DNA of 64,000 nucleotides from Lutimaribacter saemankumensis (lineage in GTDB: Bacteria; Pseudomonadota; Alphaproteobacteria; Rhodobacterales; Rhodobacteraceae): contig NZ_FNEB01000003.1 in NCBI RefSeq assembly GCF_900100005.1, positions 248,001 through 312,000 on the forward strand. The letters run 5' to 3'. Below, one piece after another: positions 52,371 to 60,952 of the stretch (position 1 is the stretch's first letter; every line of letters starts with the position of its first letter). The translations under genes and the position numbers were made by a program. Under the pieces are notes generated by a model, which was not told the DNA's origin, did no database searches, and saw nothing but the letters and a program-made list of their open reading frames with translations.

Positions 52371-54020
52371 ATGCTGCGCGCGCTTGAAATTCGCGACATT
52401 CTGATCATCGACAGGCTTGAGCTGGCCTTTCGCCCTGGCCTGAACGTGCTGACGGGTGAAACCGGGGCGGGCAAGTCGATCCTGCTGGATTCGCTTGGCT
52501 TCGTTCTGGGCTGGCGGGGCCGGGCCGAACTGGTGCGCCAGGGCGCCGAGCAGGGCGAGGTGGTGGCAGAGTTCGACCTGGCCGAGGGCCATCCCGCGCG
52601 CGCCATACTGCAGGATGCGGGTATCCCCGAGGACGACAGCCTGATCCTGCGCCGGGTGAACACCGCCGACGGGCGCAAGACCGCCTGGGTCAATGACCGG
52701 CGCTGTTCGGGCGAGGTGCTGCGGCGCCTGTCGGAAACGCTGGTAGAGCTGCACGGGCAGCATGACGACCGCGGGCTGCTCGATCCCAAGGGGCACCGGG
52801 CGTTGCTGGACGAATATGGCGGTCTGGGTGGGCTGGTCGCCGAAACGCGGCGCACATGGCGCGACCTGCGCGAGGCGCGCAAGGCCGAAACCGCCGCGCG
52901 GGCCGCGCTGGACGAGGTGCGCGCCGAAGAAGAGTTCCTGCGCCACGCCGTGGGCGAGTTGGACAAGCTGGCCCCGGAACCCGGCGAAGAAGAGGAACTG
53001 GACCGCCGCCGCCGCCTGATGCAGGCCGCCGCGAAGATCCGCGAGGATATCGCCCGCGCCCATGCCGCGCTGGGGCTGGACGGGGCCGAGGGCGCGATGG
53101 GCGACGCGCTGCGCTGGATGGAAGGCGTGGCGGGGCAGGCCGAGGGAACGCTGGATGCACCCCTGGATGCGGTGGGCCGTGCGCTGGGTGAGGTGTCAGA
53201 TGCCGTCGCCGGGCTGGAGACCGCGCTGGAGCAGCTGGATTTCAATCCGCACGAGTTGGAAGAGGTCGAAGAACGCCTGTTCGCGATCCGCGGGCTGGCG
53301 CGCAAGCATGGCGTTCTGCCCGATGACCTGGCGGAATTCGCCGATGGCCTGCGCACGCGGCTGACGGCACTCGATCAGGGCGATGCCGATCTTGCGCAGC
53401 TGGCGCGGCAGGTGGCGGGTGCCGAAAAGACCTATGACGCCGCCGCGACCGCGCTGAGCGATGCACGGAGCGAGGCCGCAATTCGGCTGGACCGTGCCGT
53501 CACGACCGAGCTTGCCCCGCTCAAGATGGAGCGGGCGGTTTTCTCGACCCAGGTCACGCCCGCCGATCCCGGCCCCGAAGGCCGCGACATGGTGGCCTTT
53601 ACCGTGGCCACCAATCCCGGCGCCCCTGCCGGGCCGCTGGGCAAGATCGCGTCGGGCGGCGAGCTGAGCCGCTTCATGCTGGCGCTCAAGGTCTGCCTGA
53701 CGGGCGAGGATCGCGGCATGACTATGATCTTCGACGAAATCGACCGGGGTGTCGGCGGCGCCACCGCCGATGCGGTGGGGCGCAGACTGGCGTCGCTTGC
53801 GCAAGGCGGTCAGGTTCTGGTGGTGACGCATTCGCCGCAGGTGGCGGCGCTGGCCGCCCATCACTGGCGCGTGGAAAAACGCGTCAGCGGCGAACAGACC
53901 CTGTCGACCGTCGTGCCCCTGGCCGAGGCCGACCGCGTGGATGAAATCGCGCGCATGGTTTCGGGCGACACCATCACCGACGAGGCCCGCGCCGCCGCCC
54001 GCGCCCTGCTGGCCGGATAA
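52371..54020 (+). CDS. recN: DNA repair protein RecN
   Basis: The 549-residue SMC-like ATPase acts in double-strand break repair. The N-terminal head half MLRALEIRDILIIDRLELAFRPGLNVLTGETGAGKSILLDSL holds Walker A (29-36). LHGQHDDRGLLDPKGHRALLDEYG is the RecN motif. Two coiled-coil arms (about 160-210 and 310-365) surround a short tip. The C-terminal half has the signature GKIASGGELSRFMLALKV and Walker B MIFDEIDRGVGG, then QVLVVTHSPQVAALAAHHWRV. It ends 6 bases from the converging Lrp gene. Confidence 0.96.
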   Translation: MLRALEIRDILIIDRLELAFRPGLNVLTGETGAGKSILLDSLGFVLGWRGRAELVRQGAEQGEVVAEFDLAEGHPARAILQDAGIPEDDSLILRRVNTADGRKTAWVNDRRCSGEVLRRLSETLVELHGQHDDRGLLDPKGHRALLDEYGGLGGLVAETRRTWRDLREARKAETAARAALDEVRAEEEFLRHAVGELDKLAPEPGEEEELDRRRRLMQAAAKIREDIARAHAALGLDGAEGAMGDALRWMEGVAGQAEGTLDAPLDAVGRALGEVSDAVAGLETALEQLDFNPHELEEVEERLFAIRGLARKHGVLPDDLAEFADGLRTRLTALDQGDADLAQLARQVAGAEKTYDAAATALSDARSEAAIRLDRAVTTELAPLKMERAVFSTQVTPADPGPEGRDMVAFTVATNPGAPAGPLGKIASGGELSRFMLALKVCLTGEDRGMTMIFDEIDRGVGGATADAVGRRLASLAQGGQVLVVTHSPQVAALAAHHWRVEKRVSGEQTLSTVVPLAEADRVDEIARMVSGDTITDEARAAARALLAG

Positions 54021-54026
54021 TCTGCC

Positions 54027-54464
54027 CTAAAGCGCACGGTCCAGTTTCGTGCTGAGATGGATCAGCGATTCCGACGAGCGCACGCCCTTGGCCTCGCCGA
54101 TGCGATCCAGCGTTTCATCAAGGATTTCCGTGCTTTCCGCGCTGATCTGCACGATCAGGTCGAACCGGCCGCTTGTGGTGTGGACGCATTCGACCTGGGG
54201 CAGCGATTTCAGCCGCGCCAGCACCGCAGGGCCGGAACGCGGCTCGATCTGCAAGAGCGCCGTGGCGCGCAGGCGCGTCGGTGCGGCCTGGCCCAGTTGC
54301 ACGCGGTAGCCTCGGATGACGCCAGCGCCTTCCATCCGGTCAAGCCGTGCCTGCACCGTGGTGCGCGCAAGCCCCAGCCGCTTGGCAAGCGCAGTCACCG
54401 GCATGCGGGCGTTTTCGGCCAGCAGGGTCAGGATCGCGCGGTCGGTTTCGTCGATTTGTGTCAT
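54027..54464 (-). CDS. Lrp/AsnC-family transcriptional regulator
   Basis: The 145-residue protein has an N-terminal winged helix-turn-helix (IDETDRAILTLLAENARMPVTALAKRLGLARTTVQARLDRMEGAGVIRGYRV) and a C-terminal RAM ligand-binding domain (ATALLQIEPRSGPAVLARLKSLPQVECVHTTSGRFDLIVQISAESTEILDETLDRIGEAKGV). It transcribes away from a PLP decarboxylase gene about 100 bases upstream. Lrp-type proteins often regulate a divergent amino-acid gene, so that gene is the probable target, with ornithine or lysine as possible effectors. Confidence 0.92.
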   Translation of the reverse strand: MTQIDETDRAILTLLAENARMPVTALAKRLGLARTTVQARLDRMEGAGVIRGYRVQLGQAAPTRLRATALLQIEPRSGPAVLARLKSLPQVECVHTTSGRFDLIVQISAESTEILDETLDRIGEAKGVRSSESLIHLSTKLDRAL

Positions 54465-54569
54465 TGACTGGCATTATGACGAAAAGATGAGTCACTTCCA
54501 TCAAAAAGACGGACGATTCTGACAGCGCAGCCCGGCAAGCTGAAAAGAAAACCAGCAGTGAGGCCCATG

Positions 54570-55688
54570 ATGCAGTCAACCTTTCCCTTTGCCGACCCTG
54601 TAACGTGGCTGGCGCGGCAGATGCCGGATGAACCGGTGATGTTCTTTGCCCCGCAACGGCTGCGCGATACGGCGGCGCGATTTTTCAACGGCTTTCCGGG
54701 GCTCGTGACCTATGCGGTCAAGGCCAATCCGCGCGAAGAGGTGCTGCAGAACCTTGTGGGGGCAGGGGTCAGGGCGTTCGATGTGGCCTCGCCCGTTGAA
54801 ATGGCGGCGGTGCGCGCGGTCTGTCCGAAGGCGGTTCTGCATTACAACAATCCAGTGCGCAGCGGGGCCGAGGTGCAGGCGGCGCGCGAGCATGGCGTTG
54901 CCTCGTGGTCGGTGGACAGTCTGGACGAGCTGGAAAAGCTGCGCGGCCTGGGAGATGTGGAAATCAGTGTGCGGCTGGCGCTGCCGGTGGCCGGTGCCGC
55001 CTATGATTTCGGCGAGAAATTCGGCGCCGCGCCCGATCTTGCGGTCGCGTTGCTGCGCAGGGTGTCTGAAATGGGTGCGCGCCCGGCGATGACCTTTCAT
55101 CCCGGCACGCAATGCGCCAATCCGGGGGCGTGGGCGGCCTATATCCGCGCCTGTGCCGATATCGCCGCGCGCGCCGGTGCGCGGCTGGAAAGGTTGAATG
55201 TCGGCGGCGGGTTCGCCGCGCATCGTGGCGGTCCGGCGCCCGACCTCGAGGCGATATTCGCGCGCATCCGCACCGAAACCACGCTTGTCTTTGGCGGGGA
55301 CGCGCCCGCGCTGGTATGCGAGCCGGGCCGAGCCATGGTGGCCGAAGCCTACATGCTGGCGGCCCGCGTCAAGGCGCGGCGGGGCGCGCAGGCGGTGTTT
55401 CTGAACGACGGCATTTACGGGGCGTTGGCCGAATGGCGCGATATCGCGCCGGGGGACAGGGTGCAGGTCTTTGCACCGGACGGCACCCCGCGCCGGGGCG
55501 CGTCATGTCCACAGGTGATCTATGGCCCAACCTGCGACAGCATCGACCGTTTGCCCGATCCCCTGTCCTTACCCGCCGACATGGCCGAGGGCGATTTCGT
55601 GCTGTTTTCGGGCATGGGCGCGTACTCGCTGGCGCTGGCCACGCGGTTCAACGGATACGGGCCGTCACAGGTCGTGACGCTGGCCTGA
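54570..55688 (+). CDS. Group IV PLP decarboxylase (ornithine/diaminopimelate decarboxylase fold)
   Basis: The 372-residue fold-type III PLP enzyme is read from the second ATG, 6 bases after GAGG; GTG 54558 and ATG 54567 are alternatives. The PLP lysine lies in VTYAVKANPREEVLQ (about residue 48). FDVASPVEMAAVRA, HYNNPVRSGAEVQAA, FHPGTQCANPGAW, NVGGGF and ALVCEPGRAMVAEAYML bind the cofactor phosphate. CPQVIYGPTCDSIDRLP carries the catalytic cysteine of the partner active site. The absence of diaminopimelate-specific extensions and the size favour ornithine (or lysine/ornithine) decarboxylase, which makes putrescine or cadaverine. The Lrp-type gene diverges from it. Confidence 0.8.
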   Translation: MQSTFPFADPVTWLARQMPDEPVMFFAPQRLRDTAARFFNGFPGLVTYAVKANPREEVLQNLVGAGVRAFDVASPVEMAAVRAVCPKAVLHYNNPVRSGAEVQAAREHGVASWSVDSLDELEKLRGLGDVEISVRLALPVAGAAYDFGEKFGAAPDLAVALLRRVSEMGARPAMTFHPGTQCANPGAWAAYIRACADIAARAGARLERLNVGGGFAAHRGGPAPDLEAIFARIRTETTLVFGGDAPALVCEPGRAMVAEAYMLAARVKARRGAQAVFLNDGIYGALAEWRDIAPGDRVQVFAPDGTPRRGASCPQVIYGPTCDSIDRLPDPLSLPADMAEGDFVLFSGMGAYSLALATRFNGYGPSQVVTLA

Positions 55689-55693
55689 GCCGG

Positions 55694-55936
55694 TCAGCCC
55701 TTGAGCGTTTCGAACATCTGCTTGTTCAGGCAGTAATCGGGCACCACGCCCTGCGGGCCATCGCGCAGGTGGCCCTGGCATTCGCCCACATGGCTGCAAT
55801 GGGTGCACAGCATCACCGCGCCGCGCAGCGCCGAGGCGCCCAGATGCCCCGACAGGATTTCCTGGCCGATATCCACGCCCGCCTTGTCGGCCATGGCGTT
55901 GACCAGATCGGCATGCAGTTCGGTTTTCTTGAACAT
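55694..55936 (-). CDS. DUF6455 small cysteine-rich protein
   Basis: The 80-residue protein starts at MFKKTELHADLVNAMADKAGVDIGQEI behind AAAGGA; upstream in-frame codons lack a site. The LSGHLGASALRGAVMLCTHCSHVGECQGHL centre and PDYCLNKQMFETL end hold four cysteines (CTHC...C...C) that could bind a metal or Fe-S cluster. It fits the small DUF6455 family of alphaproteobacteria, of unknown role. It lies 5 bases from the converging decarboxylase gene. Confidence 0.72.
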   Translation of the reverse strand: MFKKTELHADLVNAMADKAGVDIGQEILSGHLGASALRGAVMLCTHCSHVGECQGHLRDGPQGVVPDYCLNKQMFETLKG

Positions 55937-56090
55937 CCTCGCGTCCTTTCGATGGACCTGAATTTGATTGACCGTGTTCATTAAAGCATCCTTGTGCAGG
56001 GCTGCGCCTTGATTTGCATCAAGCGCCACTGGACAGCGTGGCGCCATAGGCTAGTGTCGCATCAAACGGGAAGCGCAAGGGGACGAAACG

Positions 56091-58388
56091 ATGGAGAAAT
56101 TCGGGAAAAGCCAGCCGGTCAAGCGGGTCGAGGATGTGCGTTTTCTGACCGGGCACGGGCAGTATGTGGACGACATCGCACCCGAGGGGGCGCTTTACGG
56201 CTTTGTCCTGCGGTCGTCGGTTGCCCATGGCACGATCACCGAACTGGACGTGTCCGACGCGCGCGAGGCGCCGGGCGTTCATCTGGTGCTGACGGCGGCC
56301 GATCTGGCCGAGGCCGGCGTGACCGAGGGCATGGTCGCCACGGTGGTCGACAATCGCGACGGCACCAAGGGCGCGGCCCCGCGCCGGCCCCTGCTGGCCG
56401 AAGGCAAGGTGCGTTTCGTGGGCGAGCCGGTGGCGATGATCTTTGCCGACAGCCTGGCCGAGGCGCGCGACGCGGCCGAGATGATCGTTCTGGATATCGA
56501 CGACCTGCCGGCCAAGCTGGACCTGACGGCGGGCGGCACGGCGCTGCATGACGCGGCGCCCGACAACCGCGCCTTCGACTGGGGCCTTGGCGACGAGGGC
56601 GCCTGCCAGTCGGCGCTGGAGGGCGCGGCGCATGTCGTGCGCATGGAAGTCAAGGACAACCGCGTGATCGTCAACTCGATGGAGCCGCGCGGCTGCTTTG
56701 CCGAATGGGACGGCACCCGTCTACACCTGTCGGTCAACGGGCAGGGCGTCTGGGGGCCCAAGGGCCAGCTGGCCAAGATCCTGAAGCTGGACGAGGCCAA
56801 TGTCCGTGTCACCAACCCCGATGTGGGGGGCGGGTTCGGCATGAAGGCGATGACCTATCCCGAATATTTCCTGTGCGCGCATGCGGCGATGAAACTGGGC
56901 CGTCCGGTGCGCTGGATGTCCGAGCGCACCGAGGCCATGCTGAGCGACAATGCCGGCCGCGATCTTGTGCACGAGGTCGCGCTGGGGTTCGACGAAAACC
57001 TGAAACTCGTCGCCTATCGCGTTGATACGAAATGCAATCTGGGCGCCTATAACAGCCAGTTCGGCCAGCCGATCCAGACCCAGCTTTTCAGCCGCGTGCT
57101 GACCGGTGTCTATGACGTGCAGGACGCGTATCTGCATGTCGAGGGGTATTACACCAACACCACGCAGGTCGATGCCTATCGCGGCGCGGGCCGCCCCGAA
57201 GCGATTTACCTGCTGGAACGTGCGATGGACATGGCCGCGCGCGAGCTGGGCATCGATGGCTGGGATCTGCGGCGTCGCAGCTTTATCAAGGCCGATCAGT
57301 TCCCTTATGCGACCACGGTGGGCGAAACCTATGACGTGGGCGATTTCCACCGGGTGCTGGATCACGCCGCCCGCACCGCGGACCTGGGTGGGTTCGCCGC
57401 GCGCTGCAAGGCGTCCGAGGCGCGGGGCAAGCTGCGTGGTATGGGGCTGTGTTACTATATCGAAAGTATTCTCGGCGATCCTTCCGAAGGCGCGAAGGTG
57501 GAATTCAACGAGGACGGCACCGTGTTCATCTATGTCGGCACGCAATCGAACGGGCAGGGGCATGAAACCGTCTATGCCAAGTTCCTGAGCGACCAGACCG
57601 GCATCCCCTTTGAAAAGATCACCGTGATCCAGGGCGACAGCGACCGCATCGAAAAGGGCGGCGGCACCGGTGGATCGCGGTCCGTCACGGTGCAGAACAA
57701 CGCCACGCTTGCGACCGTCGACAAGATGATTGCCGCATTCACGCCTTATCTGGCTGACAAGATGGGCGTGAAGGAGGCGGATGTGAGCTTTGACGACGAA
57801 ACCTTCCGTGCGCCGGGGTCGAACCTGACACCGACCATGCTGGAGGCCGCGGAAATGGCCCGTGCCGACGGGCGCGACGACCTGCTGGTGCACCAGGCGC
57901 GCGCCACGCTGGAGGCGCGCAGCTTTCCCAATGGTGCCCATGTCGCCGAGGTCGAGATCGACCCCGATACCGGCGTGGTGACGCTGGACCGCTATTCGGT
58001 GGTCGACGATTTCGGGAACCTGATCAACCCGATGCTGGCCGAAGGTCAGGTCCATGGCGGTGTCGCGCAGGGCGTGGGCCAGGCATTGACCGAAAGCGTG
58101 GTCTACGATGCCGACGGGCAACTGCTCACGGCAACGTTCATGGACTATGCGATGCCGCGGGCGGATGATCTGCCCATGATCGCGTTCGAGACCGAGCCGG
58201 TTCCGTCCACTGCCAACATCATGGGGATGAAGGGCTGCGGTGAGGCTGGCACCGTTGGCGCGATGGCGGCCACCGCGAACGCGGTTTTCGATGCGCTCTG
58301 GACGCGCGGTGTGCGCCGCGCGGACATGCCTTTCACCCCGCACCGGGTCTGGAAAATGCTGAACGATGCCATGGAGACAGCTGCATAA
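56091..58388 (+). CDS. Form II CoxL-like molybdenum hydroxylase large subunit (orphan)
   Basis: The 765-residue member of the xanthine-dehydrogenase/CO-dehydrogenase family binds molybdenum-cytosine-dinucleotide-type cofactor. VEDVRFLTGHGQYVDDIAPEGALYG starts the fold. NPDVGGGFGMK and the active-site loop AYRGAGR (362-368) mark form II; form I CO dehydrogenases have AYxCSFR. GGTGGSRSVTVQNNATL and the catalytic glutamate in KGCGEAGTVGAMAATANAV follow. The usual medium (FAD) and small (2Fe-2S) subunit genes are not adjacent; a DUF2235 gene overlaps instead. The substrate may be CO, an aldehyde or an aromatic, and cannot be told. Confidence 0.85.
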   Translation: MEKFGKSQPVKRVEDVRFLTGHGQYVDDIAPEGALYGFVLRSSVAHGTITELDVSDAREAPGVHLVLTAADLAEAGVTEGMVATVVDNRDGTKGAAPRRPLLAEGKVRFVGEPVAMIFADSLAEARDAAEMIVLDIDDLPAKLDLTAGGTALHDAAPDNRAFDWGLGDEGACQSALEGAAHVVRMEVKDNRVIVNSMEPRGCFAEWDGTRLHLSVNGQGVWGPKGQLAKILKLDEANVRVTNPDVGGGFGMKAMTYPEYFLCAHAAMKLGRPVRWMSERTEAMLSDNAGRDLVHEVALGFDENLKLVAYRVDTKCNLGAYNSQFGQPIQTQLFSRVLTGVYDVQDAYLHVEGYYTNTTQVDAYRGAGRPEAIYLLERAMDMAARELGIDGWDLRRRSFIKADQFPYATTVGETYDVGDFHRVLDHAARTADLGGFAARCKASEARGKLRGMGLCYYIESILGDPSEGAKVEFNEDGTVFIYVGTQSNGQGHETVYAKFLSDQTGIPFEKITVIQGDSDRIEKGGGTGGSRSVTVQNNATLATVDKMIAAFTPYLADKMGVKEADVSFDDETFRAPGSNLTPTMLEAAEMARADGRDDLLVHQARATLEARSFPNGAHVAEVEIDPDTGVVTLDRYSVVDDFGNLINPMLAEGQVHGGVAQGVGQALTESVVYDADGQLLTATFMDYAMPRADDLPMIAFETEPVPSTANIMGMKGCGEAGTVGAMAATANAVFDALWTRGVRRADMPFTPHRVWKMLNDAMETAA

Positions 58389-59433
58389 ACGGATCCTTTC
58401 CTGGATCTGGCCGGGCCAGGAGGCCCGGCGCTCGGCGCCGATAAAGCGCGAGGGCGGGCTGATCCATGTCATTATCCTCGATGGCACGATGAGTTCGCTG
58501 GAGCCCGGCTATGAAAGCAATGCCGGGCTGGCCTGCCGTGTGTTGAGCCGCATCGGCGCCCCCGTCAGCGTCTATTATGAACCCGGTGTTCAATGGCTCG
58601 ACTGGCGCAGCACGCCGGACGTGATGATGGGGCGCGGCATCAACCGCCAGATCCGCCGGGCCTATGGCTATCTCGCCAGCCGCTACCGGCCGGGCGACCG
58701 GATTTTCCTGCTGGGATATTCGCGCGGGGCCTATGCCGTGCGCAGCCTGGCGGGCGTGATCGACGGTGTGGGCCTTTTGCGGCCGGAATGCGCGACCGAG
58801 CGCAACGTGCAGACCGCCTATCGCCATTACCAGTCGATGCCCGGCAGCGACGTCGCCCGCGATTTCACCCGCGCCTATTGCCACCCGAAGGTCGAGATCG
58901 AGATGCTGGGCGTCTGGGACACGGTCAAGGCGCTTGGGCTTCGCCTGCCGTTGGTTTGGCAATGGTCCGAACAGAACCACGCCTTTCACAATCACCACCT
59001 CGTGCCGTCCGTGAAAAACGGGTTTCACGCGCTGGCGCTGGATGAAACCCGGCAGGTATTCGCCCCGGTCATGTGGGATTGCACGGGCGAAAGGGACGGG
59101 CGCGTCGAACAGGTCTGGTTCCGCGGCACCCATGGCGATGTGGGCGGGCAGCTGACCGGCTTCGAAGAGGCGCGGCCACTGGCGAATATCCCGCTGGTCT
59201 GGATGCTGGAACGGGCCGAGGCCTGCGGCATGCCGCTGCCGATCGACTGGCGCGACGAATTTCCCTGCGACGTCGGGGCGCCCTCGCAAGGCACATGGCG
59301 GGGCGTGGGCAAGCTGTTCCTGCTGCGCCGCCGCCGGGTGCCCTGCGTGGACACGTCCGAGCGGTTCCACGAAACGGTCGGGCAGCCCGGGTGCATCGTT
59401 CAGACCCCGCTTGTCGATCCGGTGGGCACCTGA
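58366..59433 (+). CDS. DUF2235 alpha/beta-hydrolase-like protein
   Basis: The 355-residue protein starts 23 bases inside the preceding gene in another frame (MPWRQLHKRILSWIWPGQEARR). The DUF2235 opening VIILDGTMSS is at 35-44. The nucleophile elbow GYSRGAYAVRSLAGVI has Ser119. LGVWDTVKALG carries an Asp and HNHHLVPSVKNGFHALALDETRQVFAPVMW follows with a conserved His/Asp. QVWFRGTHGDVGG is a second family signature. Relatives include phospholipase effectors of type VI secretion, but no secretion gene is near. Overlap with the CoxL-like gene suggests translational coupling, an odd pairing. Confidence 0.88.
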   Translation: MPWRQLHKRILSWIWPGQEARRSAPIKREGGLIHVIILDGTMSSLEPGYESNAGLACRVLSRIGAPVSVYYEPGVQWLDWRSTPDVMMGRGINRQIRRAYGYLASRYRPGDRIFLLGYSRGAYAVRSLAGVIDGVGLLRPECATERNVQTAYRHYQSMPGSDVARDFTRAYCHPKVEIEMLGVWDTVKALGLRLPLVWQWSEQNHAFHNHHLVPSVKNGFHALALDETRQVFAPVMWDCTGERDGRVEQVWFRGTHGDVGGQLTGFEEARPLANIPLVWMLERAEACGMPLPIDWRDEFPCDVGAPSQGTWRGVGKLFLLRRRRVPCVDTSERFHETVGQPGCIVQTPLVDPVGT

Positions 59434-59446
59434 CGCTGCGGCGCGG

Positions 59447-59935
59447 TCAGCCCATCTTCATGATGATGCAGGTGGTCGATCCGGTGGCATAAAGCTTGTC
59501 GTCCTCGACCCCGCGGATTTCGCCATTGGCGATGCCCGTGGACCGGCCCGCATGCTGACACCAGCCCGTCGCGCGCACGGCGGTTCCAAGGCGGATCGGG
59601 CGCAGGATATTCACCTTGTATTCCAGCGTGGTATAGACCGATCCGCGCGGCACGCGCGTCATCACCGCGCAGGCCATGCAGCTATCCAGCAGCGTGCCGT
59701 ACCAGCCGCCATGCACCGTGCCCATCGGGTTGGTGAATTGAAACTCCGGCACGCCTTCGAAGACGACGCGGCCTTCCTCGACCTCGGTGATCCAGTAGTT
59801 CAGCGCCTGTCCGATCGGCGGGCCGGGCAGGCGGCCGTCCAGCACCATCTGCATGGTCTCCAGCCCGGAACGGCTGGCGGTTTCTTCCATCGTGGGAAGG
59901 TCGGCGGGCGTTTTCGCGTAGCGGCGGTCTGTCAT
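59447..59935 (-). CDS. PaaI-family hotdog-fold thioesterase
   Basis: The 162-residue hotdog protein of the PaaI type hydrolyses acyl-CoA. A helical N-terminus (SGLETMQMVLDGRLPGPPIGQALNYWITEVEEGRVVFEG) precedes the catalytic helix in NPMGTVHGGWYGTLLDSCMACAVM. HGG with the acidic residue downstream in LLD is the PaaI active site. TTLEYKVNILRPIRLGTAVRATGWCQHAGRSTGIANGEI finishes the fold. The acyl group is unknown. It converges with the DUF2235 gene and lies 56 bases downstream of metF on the same strand. Confidence 0.88.
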   Translation of the reverse strand: MTDRRYAKTPADLPTMEETASRSGLETMQMVLDGRLPGPPIGQALNYWITEVEEGRVVFEGVPEFQFTNPMGTVHGGWYGTLLDSCMACAVMTRVPRGSVYTTLEYKVNILRPIRLGTAVRATGWCQHAGRSTGIANGEIRGVEDDKLYATGSTTCIIMKMG

Positions 59936-59990
59936 GGCGTGTCCCCGTTATTCGCGCCGAGCCTATCCCGGCGCGAAACGGGGGCAAGCG

Positions 59991-60860
59991 TTACGCCACG
60001 TTTTCCAGCTGCACGCGCGGCGTGACCCCCAGCGCATGACAGACATCGCGTGTCAGTTCGGGGCGGTTCAGCGTGTAGAAATGCAGCCGTTTGACGCCGC
60101 CTTCGATCAGCTCGCTGCACATTTCGGTGCAAAGCGCGGTGGCAAGCAGATCGGACCGGTCGTCGCGGATCGCCTTGTCGAACGCATCGTCCAGCCAGGC
60201 GGGGACCGAAGTGCCGCAGCTGAGGGCGAATTTGCGCGCGCCCTTCCAGTTCTCGATCGGCAGGATGCCCGGTGTGATCCGGTCGCCGTCGATCCCGGCC
60301 TTCTGGCAGGCGTCGCGGAAGCGGAAAAAGGTTTCCGATTCAAAAAAGAACTGGGTCAGCGCCTCGTCCGCTCCGGCGTCCAGCTTGCGCTTGAGCCACT
60401 CCACATCCGCCTGCGCGTCGGGCGATTCCGGGTGTTTCTCGGGATAGGCGCCCACGCGGATGTTGAATTTTCCGGTGTCGGCCAGCGCCTGGATCAGCTC
60501 GACCGAGTTGGCAAAACCTTCGGCGTGGGGGCGGAACCCGTCCGAACCCTTGGGCGGATCGCCACGCAGCGCCACGATTTCGCGCACGCCGGCCTCGGCA
60601 AAGCCGTTGGCGATTTCCAGCGTTTCGGCCTTCGACGCGTTTACGCAGGTCAGGTGGGCGGCCACGTTCAGCCCGCTGGTCTTGTGCAGCGTCGCAACGG
60701 CGTCGCGGGTCAGGTCGCGGGTCGTGCCGCCGGCGCCGTAGGTCACCGACACGAAACGCGGCGCGAGCGGCGCCAGCACGTTGACCGTGTCCCACAGGCG
60801 GAACGACGCCTCGAGCGTCTGGGGCGGGAAGAATTCGAAGGAAATGTCGGGCGTGCGCAT
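59991..60860 (-). CDS. metF: Methylenetetrahydrofolate reductase
   Basis: The 289-residue FAD enzyme makes 5-methyl-THF for methionine synthesis. It is read from the ATG 8 bases after AAGGA (MRTPDISFEFFPPQTLEASFRLWDTVNVL). SVTYGAGGTTRDLTRDAV, VAAHLTCVNASKAE, EIVALRGDPPKG, GAYPEKHPESPDAQADVEWLKRKLDAGADEALTQFFFE and PGILPIENWKGARKFA are the MetF blocks in order. The length equals bacterial MetF. The divergent gene is a MetR-type regulator, and a MetR-box-like element lies between the starts. Confidence 0.96.
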   Translation of the reverse strand: MRTPDISFEFFPPQTLEASFRLWDTVNVLAPLAPRFVSVTYGAGGTTRDLTRDAVATLHKTSGLNVAAHLTCVNASKAETLEIANGFAEAGVREIVALRGDPPKGSDGFRPHAEGFANSVELIQALADTGKFNIRVGAYPEKHPESPDAQADVEWLKRKLDAGADEALTQFFFESETFFRFRDACQKAGIDGDRITPGILPIENWKGARKFALSCGTSVPAWLDDAFDKAIRDDRSDLLATALCTEMCSELIEGGVKRLHFYTLNRPELTRDVCHALGVTPRVQLENVA

Positions 60861-60906
60861 CAGTGGCATCCTTTTCGTTTCGATCCTTGTCGCAGGTGCA
60901 GCATTG

Positions 60907-60919
60907 TGAGACAACTTCA
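60907..60919. promoter_or_regulatory. MetR-box-like site between metF and metR
   Basis: TGAGACAACTTCA matches the enteric MetR consensus TGAA-N5-TTCA at seven of eight fixed positions. It lies 47 bases upstream of metF and 34 upstream of the regulator gene. Confidence 0.5.
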
Positions 60920-60952
60920 TAATATCGAACATCAACATGAGGCTGATGATAG

